This document shows, one piece after another, positions 54,089 to 63,277 of a DNA stretch of 64,000 bases. Both the position numbers and the translations under genes were made by a program. The stretch lies in NCBI RefSeq assembly GCF_030580855.1, contig NZ_JAUQOP010000003.1:186001-250000 (forward strand), read 5' to 3'. Below the pieces are notes generated by a model. That model did not search any database, was not told the DNA's origin, and saw only the letters and a list, made by a program, of their open reading frames with translations. This DNA is from Pseudomonas citrullilanati (GTDB lineage: Bacteria; Pseudomonadota; Gammaproteobacteria; Pseudomonadales; Pseudomonadaceae). Within the stretch, counting starts at the first letter, position 1, and every line of letters begins with the position of its first letter.

Positions 54089-54188
54089 CAGCGCCCGGCC
54101 AAGGAAATCAGGCCAAGGAAATCAGGAAAGGCTCGACGAGGGACGGTAGACTGGCCACGCCCTTTTCCTTTTCGAGCACGAGATTTCC

Positions 54189-54569
54189 ATGGCGAACCCA
54201 GACATCACCTTCACCCCCGATCCCGACGCCGATTCCATCTCCTCCGACGTGGCCGGCTTCGGCGGCCTGCTGGTCTCCACCCAGATCCCGACCCGCGCCG
54301 ATGGCAGCCTGGAGCTGGGCGACATCACCCTGCAAAGCGAGTGCACCTTGCAAGCACTCAAGAGCGCCCTGGAACGGGCCGGCAGTTCCATGGACCGAGT
54401 CCTGCACCTGACCATCTACCTCACTGACATGGCCGACCGCGGCGCCTTCAACGAGGTCTACAAACGCTTCTTCGCCAAGCCCTGGCCGGTTCGCGCGGCC
54501 GTCGGCGTGGCGGCGCTGGCGGTGGAAGGCATGCGCGTGGAAGTGACGGCGCTGGCGGCCAAGGCCTGA
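54189..54569 (+). CDS. RidA family protein
   Basis: 126 residues. GGLLVSTQIPTRADGSLELG near the start and LTIYLTDMADRGAFNEVYKR are typical of RidA-family members, close to the enamine/imine deaminases. A second RidA gene of the window lies at 42963. Single gene; the next gene starts 151 bases downstream. Confidence 0.9.
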   Translation: MANPDITFTPDPDADSISSDVAGFGGLLVSTQIPTRADGSLELGDITLQSECTLQALKSALERAGSSMDRVLHLTIYLTDMADRGAFNEVYKRFFAKPWPVRAAVGVAALAVEGMRVEVTALAAKA

Positions 54570-54720
54570 GCCACCAACGCCCGCTCCCGTGACGGTCCCC
54601 CGACGTCCGGGAGCAACATGGCTCAAATGTACGCTTTCCCGAAAAACAGTCATTTGCGCACCTAGCCGGACCCTGGGGGTGAAGCTAGAGTGCGTCGATT
54701 TCCAAGCGGGTGGCGTGCTG

Positions 54721-55260
54721 ATGAATCTCTGGTTCCGACTGTTGTTGATGCTGTTGCGTCGTCCCTGGCGCAAGCCCACGCCCGCCCTGGGTACCACCGT
54801 GGTGCGGATGCGCGTGTGGCCGTTGGACCTGGATCTCAATCGCCACGTCACCAACGGGCGCTACTTCACCCTGGCGGACGTCGGCCGCATGGATTACGTG
54901 CTGCGCAGCGGCGCCTATAAAGTCGCCCTGCGCCACCGCGCGGTGCCGATCGTGGGCGATGTGTGGGGCAAGTTCCGCCGCGAACTCAAGTTGTTCGAAG
55001 CGTTCGAGGTGCACTCGCGGATGCTCGGCTGGGATGAAAAGTGGACCTTCATGGAACACCGTTTCATCAGCCAGGGACGCGTGGTCGGCGTGGTGATCAT
55101 GCGAGGCCTGTTCCGCTCGGCCCGGGGCACGGTCGCCCCCGGGGAATTCATCCGCGAGCTGGGGCTGGCCGAGCAATCGCCGGCGCTGGCACCCTGGTTG
55201 AGTGCCTGGTCGCAAAGCTGCGATGGCTTGAGCCTTGCACTTCGCGAGGAGCAAGGCTGA
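54721..55260 (+). CDS. Thioesterase-like (hotdog fold) protein
   Basis: 179 residues from ATG 54721. It has a 20-residue hydrophobic/basic N-terminus and a hotdog fold with LDLNRHVTNGRYFTLADVGR, the pattern of acyl-CoA thioesterases of the THEM6-like group. Substrate unknown. An in-frame reading from 54589 is possible but has no support. It precedes lactate permease by 88 bases. Confidence 0.86.
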   Translation: MNLWFRLLLMLLRRPWRKPTPALGTTVVRMRVWPLDLDLNRHVTNGRYFTLADVGRMDYVLRSGAYKVALRHRAVPIVGDVWGKFRRELKLFEAFEVHSRMLGWDEKWTFMEHRFISQGRVVGVVIMRGLFRSARGTVAPGEFIRELGLAEQSPALAPWLSAWSQSCDGLSLALREEQG

Positions 55261-55348
55261 GGGCGTCCCGCCGCCCAATCCCCTTCTATACTGTTCTGCC
55301 AACCCCCACGGGGCCTGCACTTCCAATAATAAAAAGCAGAGGTGGAAC

Positions 55349-57109
55349 ATGGTCTGGCAACAAGTCTACGATCCCTTCGGTAATGCCGTGCTGTCGACGC
55401 TCCTGGCGGCGGTCCCGGTGGTGGTGATGCTGGCGTCCCTGGCGTTCTTTCATATCAAGGCGCACCTGGCGGCGCTGCTGGCCCTGGCGTCGGCCTTGCT
55501 GATCGCGATCTTCGCCTTCGGCATGCCCGCCGGGATGGCCGGGTCGGCGGCGTTGTACGGCGCGGCCAACGGCCTGCTGCCCATCGGCTGGATTGTGCTC
55601 AACATCATTTTCCTGCATCGCCTGACCACCGAGAACGGTTCGTTCAAGGTCCTGCAGGATTCCCTCGCCCGCATCACCGACGATCGACGCCTGCAATTGC
55701 TGCTGATCGCCTTCTGCTTCGGCGCGTTCTTCGAGGGCGCGGCCGGCTTCGGCACGCCGGTGGCGGTGACCGGGGCGATCCTGATCGGGCTGGGCTTTTC
55801 CCCCCTGGCCGCCTCGGGCCTGGCGTTGATCGCCAACACCGCGCCGGTGGCGTTCGGCGCCCTGGGCACGCCCATCATCACCCTGGCCAAGGTCACCGGC
55901 CTGGATGAAATGGAGCTGTCGATGATGGTCGGCCGGCAGTTGCCGTTCTTCTCGGTGATCGTCCCGTTCTGGCTGATCTGGGCATTCGCCGGGTGGCGCA
56001 AGATGCTGGAAATCTGGCCGGCGATCCTGGTGGCCGGCGTCAGCTTCGCCATCCCGCAGTTCCTGGTTTCCAACTACCATGGGCCGATGCTGGTGGACGT
56101 GATCGCCGCGCTGATTTCCATGGCCTGCCTCACCGCCTTCCTCAAGGTCTGGAAACCGGCCACTGTGCACACGTCCGCCGCGCTGTCGGGACGGGTCGAT
56201 GATTCGAAGATCGAGGCCGGCGAGGAAGCCAGGCCGGTCGTCGGCGGTGCGTTCGCCAGCGATGCGCGCCCGGCCGTGCTGCGGGCCTGGATGCCGTGGA
56301 TCATCCTCACCGTGTTCGTCTTCGCCTGGGGCACCCAGGGCTTCAAGAACCTGTTCGACACCCGGCCGGCGCTCGACCCACAAACCCAATCGGTGAAGCT
56401 GGACCCCCAAGGCAAGCCGATGCGCGAGGCCAATCCGCTGTTCTCGCCACTGGTGACGTTCAGCACCCTGCACCAGCAGATCGAGAAAGTCCCGCCGGTG
56501 GTGCCACAACCGAAAACCGAGGAAGCGATCTACAAGTTCAACTGGTTCACCGCCACCGGCAGCGGCATCTTCCTGGCGGCCATACTCGGCGGCCTGCAGA
56601 TGGGCTACTCGATCCCGCAACTGGCGCGCCAGTACCTGCGAACGCTGTGGGTGGTGCGTTACTCGCTGATCACCATCGTGGCGATGCTGGCCCTGGGGTT
56701 CCTCACGCGCTATTCGGGCCTGGACGCCACCATGGGCCTGGCCTTCGCCGCGACGGGCATTTTCTATCCGATGTTCGGCACCCTGCTGGGCTGGCTCGGC
56801 GTGGCGCTGACCGGTTCGGACACGGCATCCAACGTGCTGTTCGGTGGCTTGCAACGCGTCACCGCGGAACAGTTGGGAATCAGCCCGGTGCTGATGGCGG
56901 CGGCGAACAGTTCCGGCGGGGTGATGGGCAAGATGGTCGATGCGCAATCGATCGTGGTCGCCTCCACCGCGACCCGCTGGTACGGCCATGAAGGGGAAAT
57001 CCTGCGCTATGTGTTCTTCCACTCGGTCGTGCTGGCGATCCTGGTGGGCGGGCTGGTGACGTTGCAGGCGTATGTGGCGCCGTTCAGCCGGATGGTGGTG
57101 GGTCACTGA
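55349..57109 (+). CDS. L-lactate permease (LctP family)
   Basis: 586 residues from ATG 55349, preceded by AGAGGTGG. About thirteen helices; LctP features are GAAGFGTPVAVTGAILIGLG and NSSGGVMGKMVDAQSIVVA. It imports lactate or glycolate by proton symport. Usually it is encoded with lldR, lldD or dld; none of these are present here, so it may be a stand-alone paralogue. Confidence 0.94.
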   Translation: MVWQQVYDPFGNAVLSTLLAAVPVVVMLASLAFFHIKAHLAALLALASALLIAIFAFGMPAGMAGSAALYGAANGLLPIGWIVLNIIFLHRLTTENGSFKVLQDSLARITDDRRLQLLLIAFCFGAFFEGAAGFGTPVAVTGAILIGLGFSPLAASGLALIANTAPVAFGALGTPIITLAKVTGLDEMELSMMVGRQLPFFSVIVPFWLIWAFAGWRKMLEIWPAILVAGVSFAIPQFLVSNYHGPMLVDVIAALISMACLTAFLKVWKPATVHTSAALSGRVDDSKIEAGEEARPVVGGAFASDARPAVLRAWMPWIILTVFVFAWGTQGFKNLFDTRPALDPQTQSVKLDPQGKPMREANPLFSPLVTFSTLHQQIEKVPPVVPQPKTEEAIYKFNWFTATGSGIFLAAILGGLQMGYSIPQLARQYLRTLWVVRYSLITIVAMLALGFLTRYSGLDATMGLAFAATGIFYPMFGTLLGWLGVALTGSDTASNVLFGGLQRVTAEQLGISPVLMAAANSSGGVMGKMVDAQSIVVASTATRWYGHEGEILRYVFFHSVVLAILVGGLVTLQAYVAPFSRMVVGH

Positions 57110-57175
57110 CGGACCGGGGTGAAGCGAGGGTTCCGGGTGGCAAGCGAGCGCGCTCCCTTGCCACCTGCTGGCGTC

Positions 57176-57511
57176 TTACTGAGCGTTCTTCAGCTTGACC
57201 ACGTCACCGGACACCGAGGTGGTGTAGCCGGTCAGGACCCAGGCCCAGAACCAGTTTTCCTGGACTTGGGTGTTGATCATGGCGTCGCCGCCCTTGGCCT
57301 TGATCGCCGCGTTCTGGGCGCGCACGAAACGGGTGTTCTGCTGGATCGGGATAAAGCCGAACAGCAGCAGGCCTGTGGCCTTGGCTTCACTGTGGCCGAC
57401 CACGGTGTACTGGCTGCTGTCGTATTGCTGGGTCTTCATCGGGGTGCCGGTGCAGCCCGCCAGGGCCAGGCCGAGCAGTGCGCAGGCAGCGATCTTGCTG
57501 AGGTGGTTCAT
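57176..57511 (-). CDS. Small lipoprotein of unknown function
   Basis: 111 residues from ATG 57511, preceded by GGAG. Lipobox LALAGCTG puts the lipidated Cys at about residue 20. The rest has a short hydrophobic segment (ATGLLLFGFIPIQ) and an aromatic one (NWFWAWVLTGYTTSVSG). It resembles small lipoproteins described as DUF6567-like, but not clearly. Single gene. Confidence 0.78.
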   Translation of the reverse strand: MNHLSKIAACALLGLALAGCTGTPMKTQQYDSSQYTVVGHSEAKATGLLLFGFIPIQQNTRFVRAQNAAIKAKGGDAMINTQVQENWFWAWVLTGYTTSVSGDVVKLKNAQ

Positions 57512-57755
57512 TGAATACTCCATGGATAAACGCCCGGGATCCATCTCTCGGGCGGCGCGTACTCTAACCGATCAACATCAGATTGACATCATTCGCGTGT
57601 CCGACCGCAAGGCGCCGCGCAGAGCCACTCGTCAGTTGTCGCTGCAGCGAAACAGCTCGCCGTCGATACATCAAGCAACCTGCCAGGCAAGGCCATTGTC
57701 GCCAAGCCGGCCGAGCATCGATGAACGACGGCCAGCCCCGTTGGAGCGCGTGACC

Positions 57756-58412
57756 ATGATTGACCTGACTGTCTGGAACATCACCCTGCCTGTGCAAACG
57801 CCGGCGTTGACCGTGGCCACCAAGGCCATGCCGACCCTGCAAAGCCCGTATTTCAACCGCAATGGCGAGCGCATTGTTTTCTGGGCACCGGTCACCGGCT
57901 CCCACACCGGCAAGAGCGACTTCCCGCGCTCGGAACTGCGGGAAACCGCCAAGGACGGCAAGCTGCGCAACTGGCGCTACAACAGCGGCATCAACACCCT
58001 GAACGGCACGTTATCGGTGAACCAGGTGCCGTCGGAAGGACGTGTCGTGGTGGCGCAGATCCACGCCAAGGACGCCCCTGCCCCGCTGTTGAAGCTGGTG
58101 TACCGCTACGCCAAGGGCAGCGGAAACCTCGATGTGGAATATCGGGTCAAGCCCAAGGACGTGAAGAGCCCGGTGCTCTTCAGCGTGCCGAACATGGCGC
58201 TGAACAAGGCCTTCACCTATGCCCTGCAAATGGACAAGCAAGGCAAGCTCACGGTGCTGATCAACAGCGTCGGCAAGCAGGTCAAGCTGGACCCGTCCTG
58301 GTACGGCTACGACTTCTATTTCAAGGCCGGCGTCTACACCCTGGACAACGTCGGGTACGCCAGCGAAGGCGGCAAGGTGACCTACACCAAGCTGGACGTC
58401 AGCCACAAGTGA
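57756..58412 (+). CDS. Polysaccharide lyase family 7 (alginate lyase) protein without signal peptide
   Basis: 218 residues. The three PL7 motifs are visible: DFPRSELRE (R-S-E-L-R), VVAQIHA (Q-I-H) and YFKAGVYTLD. These line the active-site cleft of alginate lyases cutting at beta-mannuronate or guluronate. No export signal is found upstream in frame, so it is cytoplasmic or uses another route. ATG 57756 has GGAG at 57742-57745. Convergent with the gluconolactonase gene. Confidence 0.9.
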   Translation: MIDLTVWNITLPVQTPALTVATKAMPTLQSPYFNRNGERIVFWAPVTGSHTGKSDFPRSELRETAKDGKLRNWRYNSGINTLNGTLSVNQVPSEGRVVVAQIHAKDAPAPLLKLVYRYAKGSGNLDVEYRVKPKDVKSPVLFSVPNMALNKAFTYALQMDKQGKLTVLINSVGKQVKLDPSWYGYDFYFKAGVYTLDNVGYASEGGKVTYTKLDVSHK

Positions 58413-58448
58413 CCGGCGTCCAGACCGGTCCGACGGCAAGCCGGTCAA

Positions 58449-59540
58449 TCAGGCAAACGTCGCCCCCCGCGTGTTGACGAACAGCGAATACAGCGAATGG
58501 CTGCCGGCCATGAACAACCGGTTGCCTTCCCGCCCGCCAAAGCAGACGTTGGGGCAGCGCTCCGGCAGGGAGATGTGCCCGATGGCCTTGCCCTGGGGGT
58601 TGAACACCCGCACGCCGTCGAGTTTTTCCAGGTCGGCCTTGGGGTCGCCGTTGCCGCCCCAGCCGCACCAGAGGTTGCCGCTCTCGTCGCACTTGATGCC
58701 GTCGATGGCGGCGTAGTCCAGGCCTTCGATGTGCTTGCGCCGCTCGCCCAGGGTGCCGTCGTCCTTGACGGTGATCGCCCAGATCAGACGGTTGGGCTTG
58801 GCCCGGCCTTCGACCACGTAGAGGGTTTTCTCGTCCGGGGAGAAACACAGCCCGTTCGGCCCGGCCAGGTCGTCGATTACCCGGCTGAGGGCGCCGGTCT
58901 CGCCGTCGATGCGGTACACCGCGTGAGGCTGGGCCGGGGTGACCTTGTGCCCTTCATAGTTGTTGCCGGTCTGGAACGGCGGGTCGGTGAACCAGATCGA
59001 GCCGTCCTTCTTGCAGACAATGTCGTTGGGCGAATTGAGCGGCTTGCCTTCGAAACTGTCCGCCAGCACGGTGATCGTGCCGTTGTGTTCGGTCCGGGTC
59101 ACACGCCGGCCTTCGCTCGATGTAGTAGAGCCTTCGCACACCAGCAACCGTCCCTGGCGATCCCGGCACATGCCGTTGGAAAAGTTGGACTGCTCGCGAT
59201 ACACCGAGAGGTCGCCGGTGATTTCATCCCAGCGCACGATGCGGTTGTTGGGGATGTCACTGACCAGCAGGTAACGGCCGTCGCCGATCCACACCGGCCC
59301 TTCCGCCCAGCGCAGACCTGTGGCGAGCTTTTCCACGCTGGCATTGAAGATGCGCAAATCCATGAAGCTGGGGTCGAGGATATTGATCAGTGGGTCCGGG
59401 TAACGCTGGCTCAGCGGTTCGGCCTGGACGAGGCCCGGCAGGTTGCCCAGGGTGGCGGCTGCCGCCGAAACCACCAGGGATTTCTTCAGGAAGACCCGAC
59501 GCCCCTGATCGGCGGCGGTTGAAGATTGCGAAACTTCCAT
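58449..59540 (-). CDS. SMP-30/gluconolactonase-like exported protein
   Basis: 363 residues from ATG 59540, preceded by GGAGAG. The N-terminus GRRVFLKKSLVVSAAAATLG looks like a Tat signal. The beta-propeller has WAEGPVW with the metal-binding Glu, LNSPNDIV (Asn) and GPNGLCFSPDE. Such enzymes hydrolyse sugar lactones in the periplasm. Its promoter carries the element shared with the Nramp-like gene at 44020-45321. Divergent from a DMT transporter. Confidence 0.9.
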   Translation of the reverse strand: MEVSQSSTAADQGRRVFLKKSLVVSAAAATLGNLPGLVQAEPLSQRYPDPLINILDPSFMDLRIFNASVEKLATGLRWAEGPVWIGDGRYLLVSDIPNNRIVRWDEITGDLSVYREQSNFSNGMCRDRQGRLLVCEGSTTSSEGRRVTRTEHNGTITVLADSFEGKPLNSPNDIVCKKDGSIWFTDPPFQTGNNYEGHKVTPAQPHAVYRIDGETGALSRVIDDLAGPNGLCFSPDEKTLYVVEGRAKPNRLIWAITVKDDGTLGERRKHIEGLDYAAIDGIKCDESGNLWCGWGGNGDPKADLEKLDGVRVFNPQGKAIGHISLPERCPNVCFGGREGNRLFMAGSHSLYSLFVNTRGATFA

Positions 59541-59551
59541 CGTGCGTCTCT

Positions 59552-59749
59552 CCGTTATTGTTATTGGATGGGAGGACAGTTTTACTCTGTGATAAGACAT
59601 CGTACAAGAATATCTATGCCAGGATGTCGTTGAACAACTCATGCATCCTCTGGCTTGGCGTTCATTTATGTGTACGAACCCCAAGCTTGCCTCAATATCT
59701 GCCATAGGGTAAAAACACATGTTGTACGATAACCAATAACAATAACGGC
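59552..59749. promoter_or_regulatory. Divergent control region bounded by a 16-bp inverted repeat
   Basis: CCGTTATTGTTATTGG (59552-59567) and its exact inverse CCAATAACAATAACGG (59734-59749) flank the region between the gluconolactonase and DMT genes. Inside lie TTGTACGATGTC on the minus strand (59596-59607) and TTGTACGA on the plus strand (59723-59730), one close to each repeat arm. Confidence 0.65.
59591..59608 (-). promoter_or_regulatory. TTGTACGAYGTC element, copy 2
   Basis: On the minus strand CTTGTACGATGTCTTATC, 51 to 68 bases before the gluconolactonase start; see copy 1 at 45377-45394. Same distance class to the start codon in both. Confidence 0.7.
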
Positions 59750-59792
59750 TGATCCGAAACGCTTGCCCGGATGGCCGCCCTTCGAGACTGCC

Positions 59793-60767
59793 ATGACCCT
59801 CGCCACTGCCGCTCCCACCCCCTTCCCCCGCCACCTCGCGGTGCTCGTCCTGTTGTGCATGGGCTGCGCCTTCGCCGGCAACCATGTCGCCGCCCGGGCA
59901 GCGTTCGATGACGGCGCCGGGGTCTTGCTGGCGATCCTGCTGCGCTCCGGCGGCACGTTGCTGGTGCTGGCCGCCATGGTCCTGTGGCAACGCCAGAGCC
60001 TGCGCCTGCCGCCCGGGGCCTGGCGCTGGCAACTGACGCTGGGGTTGTTGATCGGCGCCCAGAGCCTGTGCCTGTATTCCGCCGTGGCGCGGGTGCCGGT
60101 GGCGTTGGCGCTGCTGGTCGGCAACGTCTTTCCGATCCTGCTGGCACTGCTCACCTGGGCATTGGGCGGCCCGCGACCGACCGCGCGCACCGCCGCGCTG
60201 ATGGGGATGATCCTGGTGGGCCTGGTGTTCGTGCTGGAGGTGCCGGCACGACTGGCCTCTGAACAGCGCGTCGGCCCGCAATGGCTGGTCGGGGTAGGCC
60301 TGGCCTTTTGCGCCGCCTGCGTGTTCGCCTGCGCGTTGTGGATTACCGACCACAAGTTGTCCCAGGTGCGCGGCTCGGTGCGCAGCCTGCTGACGATTTT
60401 CATCGTCTTCAGCAGCGTCAACCTGGCCGGCCTGACCGGCGCCCTGCCCGGCGGCTTCGACCTGCCGGCCAGCAGCACCGGCTGGCTGGCCCTGGCCACG
60501 CTGGTGGTGCTCTATGGCACCGGGTTCATTGTGCTGTTCATCTGCGTGCCGCGCCTGGACATGCCACGCAACGCCCCGGTGATGAACATCGAACCGCTGG
60601 CCACGCTGCTGATCGGCTGGCTGGTGCTGGACCAGATGCTCAACCCGGGCCAGGTGCTGGGCGGCGCGATCGTGGTCACCGGCATCGTGTTGCTGACGTA
60701 CCGCAAGGTTGAACGGGTCAAGGCGCCGGTGGTTGGGGCGATGGGGCGCGATTGCCGTGGCCAATGA
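59793..60767 (+). CDS. DMT superfamily (EamA) transporter
   Basis: 324 residues from ATG 59793. Ten hydrophobic helices in two EamA repeats, starting with LVLLCMGCAFAGNHVAARAA and, in the second half, IEPLATLLIGWLVLDQMLNP, a typical EamA TM. Exports metabolites such as amino acids; the substrate is unknown. It shares the divergent control region with the gluconolactonase gene, so the two probably respond to the same signal. Confidence 0.9.
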   Translation: MTLATAAPTPFPRHLAVLVLLCMGCAFAGNHVAARAAFDDGAGVLLAILLRSGGTLLVLAAMVLWQRQSLRLPPGAWRWQLTLGLLIGAQSLCLYSAVARVPVALALLVGNVFPILLALLTWALGGPRPTARTAALMGMILVGLVFVLEVPARLASEQRVGPQWLVGVGLAFCAACVFACALWITDHKLSQVRGSVRSLLTIFIVFSSVNLAGLTGALPGGFDLPASSTGWLALATLVVLYGTGFIVLFICVPRLDMPRNAPVMNIEPLATLLIGWLVLDQMLNPGQVLGGAIVVTGIVLLTYRKVERVKAPVVGAMGRDCRGQ

Positions 60768-60771
60768 GTCT

Positions 60772-60870
60772 GTTGTGGCGAGGAAGCTTGCTCCCGCTGG
60801 CCTGCGAAGCGGGCCCACCCATTGAACCGACCGCTGCGCAGCCGGGCGGGAGCAAGCGCCCTTCCCCCAA
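60772..60870. repeat. REP-like palindromic element
   Basis: The stretch from TTGTGGCGAGGAAGCTTGCT to GGGAGCAAGCGCCC forms an imperfect inverted pair, a variant of the Pseudomonas 'GTGGCGAGG..' element also seen at 1737. It fills the gap between the DMT gene and the isochorismatase-like gene. Confidence 0.6.
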
Positions 60871-60880
60871 TGAACATCGC

Positions 60881-61414
60881 CTACCAGCGTATCCCCGCCG
60901 CCGGGACCACATCGATCCGCGACACCGAACTGCTCAAGCGCCCCAGTCGCTCGTTGTGGTCGGCGATGATCTGCTCCGCCGCCATGCTGCCGTTGTCCAC
61001 CGTGGAGTGGGCGTCGGCCGCCAGTACCAGGTCATAGCCGAGGGCATGGGCCTGGCGCACCGTGGCGTTGACGCAGTAATCGGTCTGCAGCCCGCAGACC
61101 ACCAGCCGATCGATGCTTCGAGCTTGCAGCAGCGACAGCAGGTCGGTCTGGTAGAAGGCGTCCGGCGTGGTCTTGCGCACCCGCAGGTCATCCGCGGCGG
61201 TCAGCAGGCCGTCGGCCAGTTGCCAGGCAGCGGATCCATGGATCAGCGAACCTTGCGCTTCCTCATGCTGGATCAGGATCACCGGCAAGCCGGCCGCCCT
61301 GGCCGTGGCACTGAGGTCGTTGATGGTCCGGATGACGCGCGGGATGTCGAAACACGTTTCTTCGCCACTGCACAGTCCGTTCTGGACATCGATGATCAGC
61401 AATGCGGTGCTCAT
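60881..61414 (-). CDS. Isochorismatase-like cysteine hydrolase
   Basis: 177 residues. The catalytic triad is Asp9 (ALLIIDVQNG), Lys81 (RVRKTTPDAF) and Cys114 (GLQTDYCVNAT). The family hydrolyses amides such as nicotinamide or N-carbamoyl compounds as well as isochorismate; the substrate cannot be told. It lies 27 bases after the gamma-glutamyltransferase gene on the same strand, so the two may be co-transcribed. Confidence 0.92.
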   Translation of the reverse strand: MSTALLIIDVQNGLCSGEETCFDIPRVIRTINDLSATARAAGLPVILIQHEEAQGSLIHGSAAWQLADGLLTAADDLRVRKTTPDAFYQTDLLSLLQARSIDRLVVCGLQTDYCVNATVRQAHALGYDLVLAADAHSTVDNGSMAAEQIIADHNERLGRLSSSVSRIDVVPAAGIRW

Positions 61415-61441
61415 GACTTTCCTCTGCGAACGTTGATGGGA

Positions 61442-63169
61442 TCAATAACCCAACGACAGCCCGGTATTGCGGCGTGGGTCGTTGGCGCCATAGAAGCGGT
61501 TCTTGCCCACCGGCTTGCCACCCAGCGATGGCGCGCCGACCAGGATCGCGGCAATGTGGTTGGGGTCCTGCGGGCCGGCGAACTTGTGGCCCCAGCTTTC
61601 CAATAGCTTTTGGGTATCCGGGCTGACGGCGAAGGTTTCCAGGTTGGTCTCTTCGGGCATCCATTGCTGGTGGAAACGCGGCGCATCGACGGCTTCCTGC
61701 AGGTTCATGCCGTAGTCGATCACGTTGAGGATGGTCAGCAAGGTCGCCGTGATGATGCGGCTGCCGCCCGGCGTGCCGACCACCATCACCGTCTTGCCGT
61801 CCTTGGTGACGATGGTCGGGCTCATGGACGACAACGGCGCCTTGCCCGGGGCGATGGCATTGGCTTCGCCCTGCACCAGGCCATACATGTTGGGCACGCC
61901 GACCTTGGCGGTGAAATCGTCCATCTCATCGTTGAGGATGACCCCGGTCTTGCTCGCCATCACGCCGGCGCCGAACCAGTCGTTGAGGGTGTAGGTGACG
62001 GAAACAGCGTTGCCCCACTGGTCGACGATGGAGTAATGGGTGGTGTTGCTGCCTTCGTGGGGCGCCACGCCCGGCTTGATCTTCTGCGAATCGCCGGCCT
62101 TCTGTGGCTCGATGGCGGCGCGCAGCTTGGCGGCGTAGCGCTTGTCCAGCAGATGGTCGATAGGGTTCTTCACGAAGTCCGGATCACCCAGGTAGCTGTT
62201 GCGATCCACGTAGGCATGGCGCATGGCTTCGATCTGGTAGTGCATGCCCTGGGCCGAATGGAAGCCCAGTTCCTTCATCGGATAACCGTCGAGGATGTTC
62301 ATGATCTGGCACAGCACCACGCCGCCGGAGCTGGGCGGCGGCGCCGAGACGATGTGGTAGCCGCGGTAGTCACATTCCACCGGGGCCAGCTCGCGGGTCT
62401 TGTATTTGTCCAGGTCGGCCTGGGTGATGATGCCCTTGTTGGCCTGGCTGGAGGTGACAAGCGCATCGGCGACCCAGCCCTTGTAGAAGCCATCGGCGCC
62501 CTTGTCGGAAATTTCCTTCAAGGTCTTGGCGAGGTCTTTTTGCACCAGGGTCTGGCCCACCTGCATGGGCTCGCCATTGTTCAGGAAAATCGCCCCGGAA
62601 TCGCGAATGTCCTTCTTGAACACGTCGGTCGCGGTTTCCAGCAGGTCGACATCGCCCTGTTCGAGCGTGAACCCTTCTTCGGCGAGGCGAATGGCCGGGG
62701 CGATCAGTTCGGCCCGGGGCTTGCTGCCGTACTTCTGCAACGCCAGCTCCATGCCGGACACGGTGCCCGGCACACCCACTGCCAGGTGCCCGCGAGTGCT
62801 GAGCTCGGGCACGACGTTGCCATCCTTGTCCAGGTACATATTGGCCGTGGCCGCCAAGGGGGCTTTTTCGCGGAAATCCAGGAAGGTCTTGCGGCCGTCG
62901 GCCAGTTGCAGGGTCATGAAGCCCCCGCCCCCGAGATTGCCCGCCGCCGGGTAGACCACTGCCAGGGCGTACCCCACCGCCACTGCCGCATCCACGGCAT
63001 TGCCGCCGTTCTTGAGTACATCGACGCCCACGTGGGTGGCCAGGTGCTGGGCAGTGACCACCATGCCGTTTTCGGCGGCGACCGGCGCCTGGGAGGCCGC
63101 GTGAGCGGCCAGGCCGCCGAAGGCCAGTGACGTGGCCAGGAGGGTCCGGGCAAGGTATTCGAACTTCAT
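61442..63169 (-). CDS. ggt: Gamma-glutamyltransferase
   Basis: 575 residues. A signal peptide ends near LAAHAAS (about 24). The processing site/nucleophile Thr376 is in SNTTHYSIVDQWGN, giving a large and a small subunit on autocleavage. Gly-rich GNLGGGGFMTLQLADGRKT is also typical. It cleaves glutathione and gamma-glutamyl peptides in the periplasm. Start ATG 63169. Confidence 0.95.
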   Translation of the reverse strand: MKFEYLARTLLATSLAFGGLAAHAASQAPVAAENGMVVTAQHLATHVGVDVLKNGGNAVDAAVAVGYALAVVYPAAGNLGGGGFMTLQLADGRKTFLDFREKAPLAATANMYLDKDGNVVPELSTRGHLAVGVPGTVSGMELALQKYGSKPRAELIAPAIRLAEEGFTLEQGDVDLLETATDVFKKDIRDSGAIFLNNGEPMQVGQTLVQKDLAKTLKEISDKGADGFYKGWVADALVTSSQANKGIITQADLDKYKTRELAPVECDYRGYHIVSAPPPSSGGVVLCQIMNILDGYPMKELGFHSAQGMHYQIEAMRHAYVDRNSYLGDPDFVKNPIDHLLDKRYAAKLRAAIEPQKAGDSQKIKPGVAPHEGSNTTHYSIVDQWGNAVSVTYTLNDWFGAGVMASKTGVILNDEMDDFTAKVGVPNMYGLVQGEANAIAPGKAPLSSMSPTIVTKDGKTVMVVGTPGGSRIITATLLTILNVIDYGMNLQEAVDAPRFHQQWMPEETNLETFAVSPDTQKLLESWGHKFAGPQDPNHIAAILVGAPSLGGKPVGKNRFYGANDPRRNTGLSLGY

Positions 63170-63277
63170 GGGTCAGGTCTCTTCTTGTTTTAGGGACCTA
63201 GCCAGTATGGCCCGGTTTGCGGAATGCGCCCGCTGCGATAGGCTCGCGCAGATCACTTGCGCATAAGGACATCACCG

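Noticed and set aside
61610..63130. 506-codon frame opposite gamma-glutamyltransferase
   Set aside because: Antisense shadow, with no ribosome site and composition rich in His/Gln/Gly; ggt carries clear motifs.
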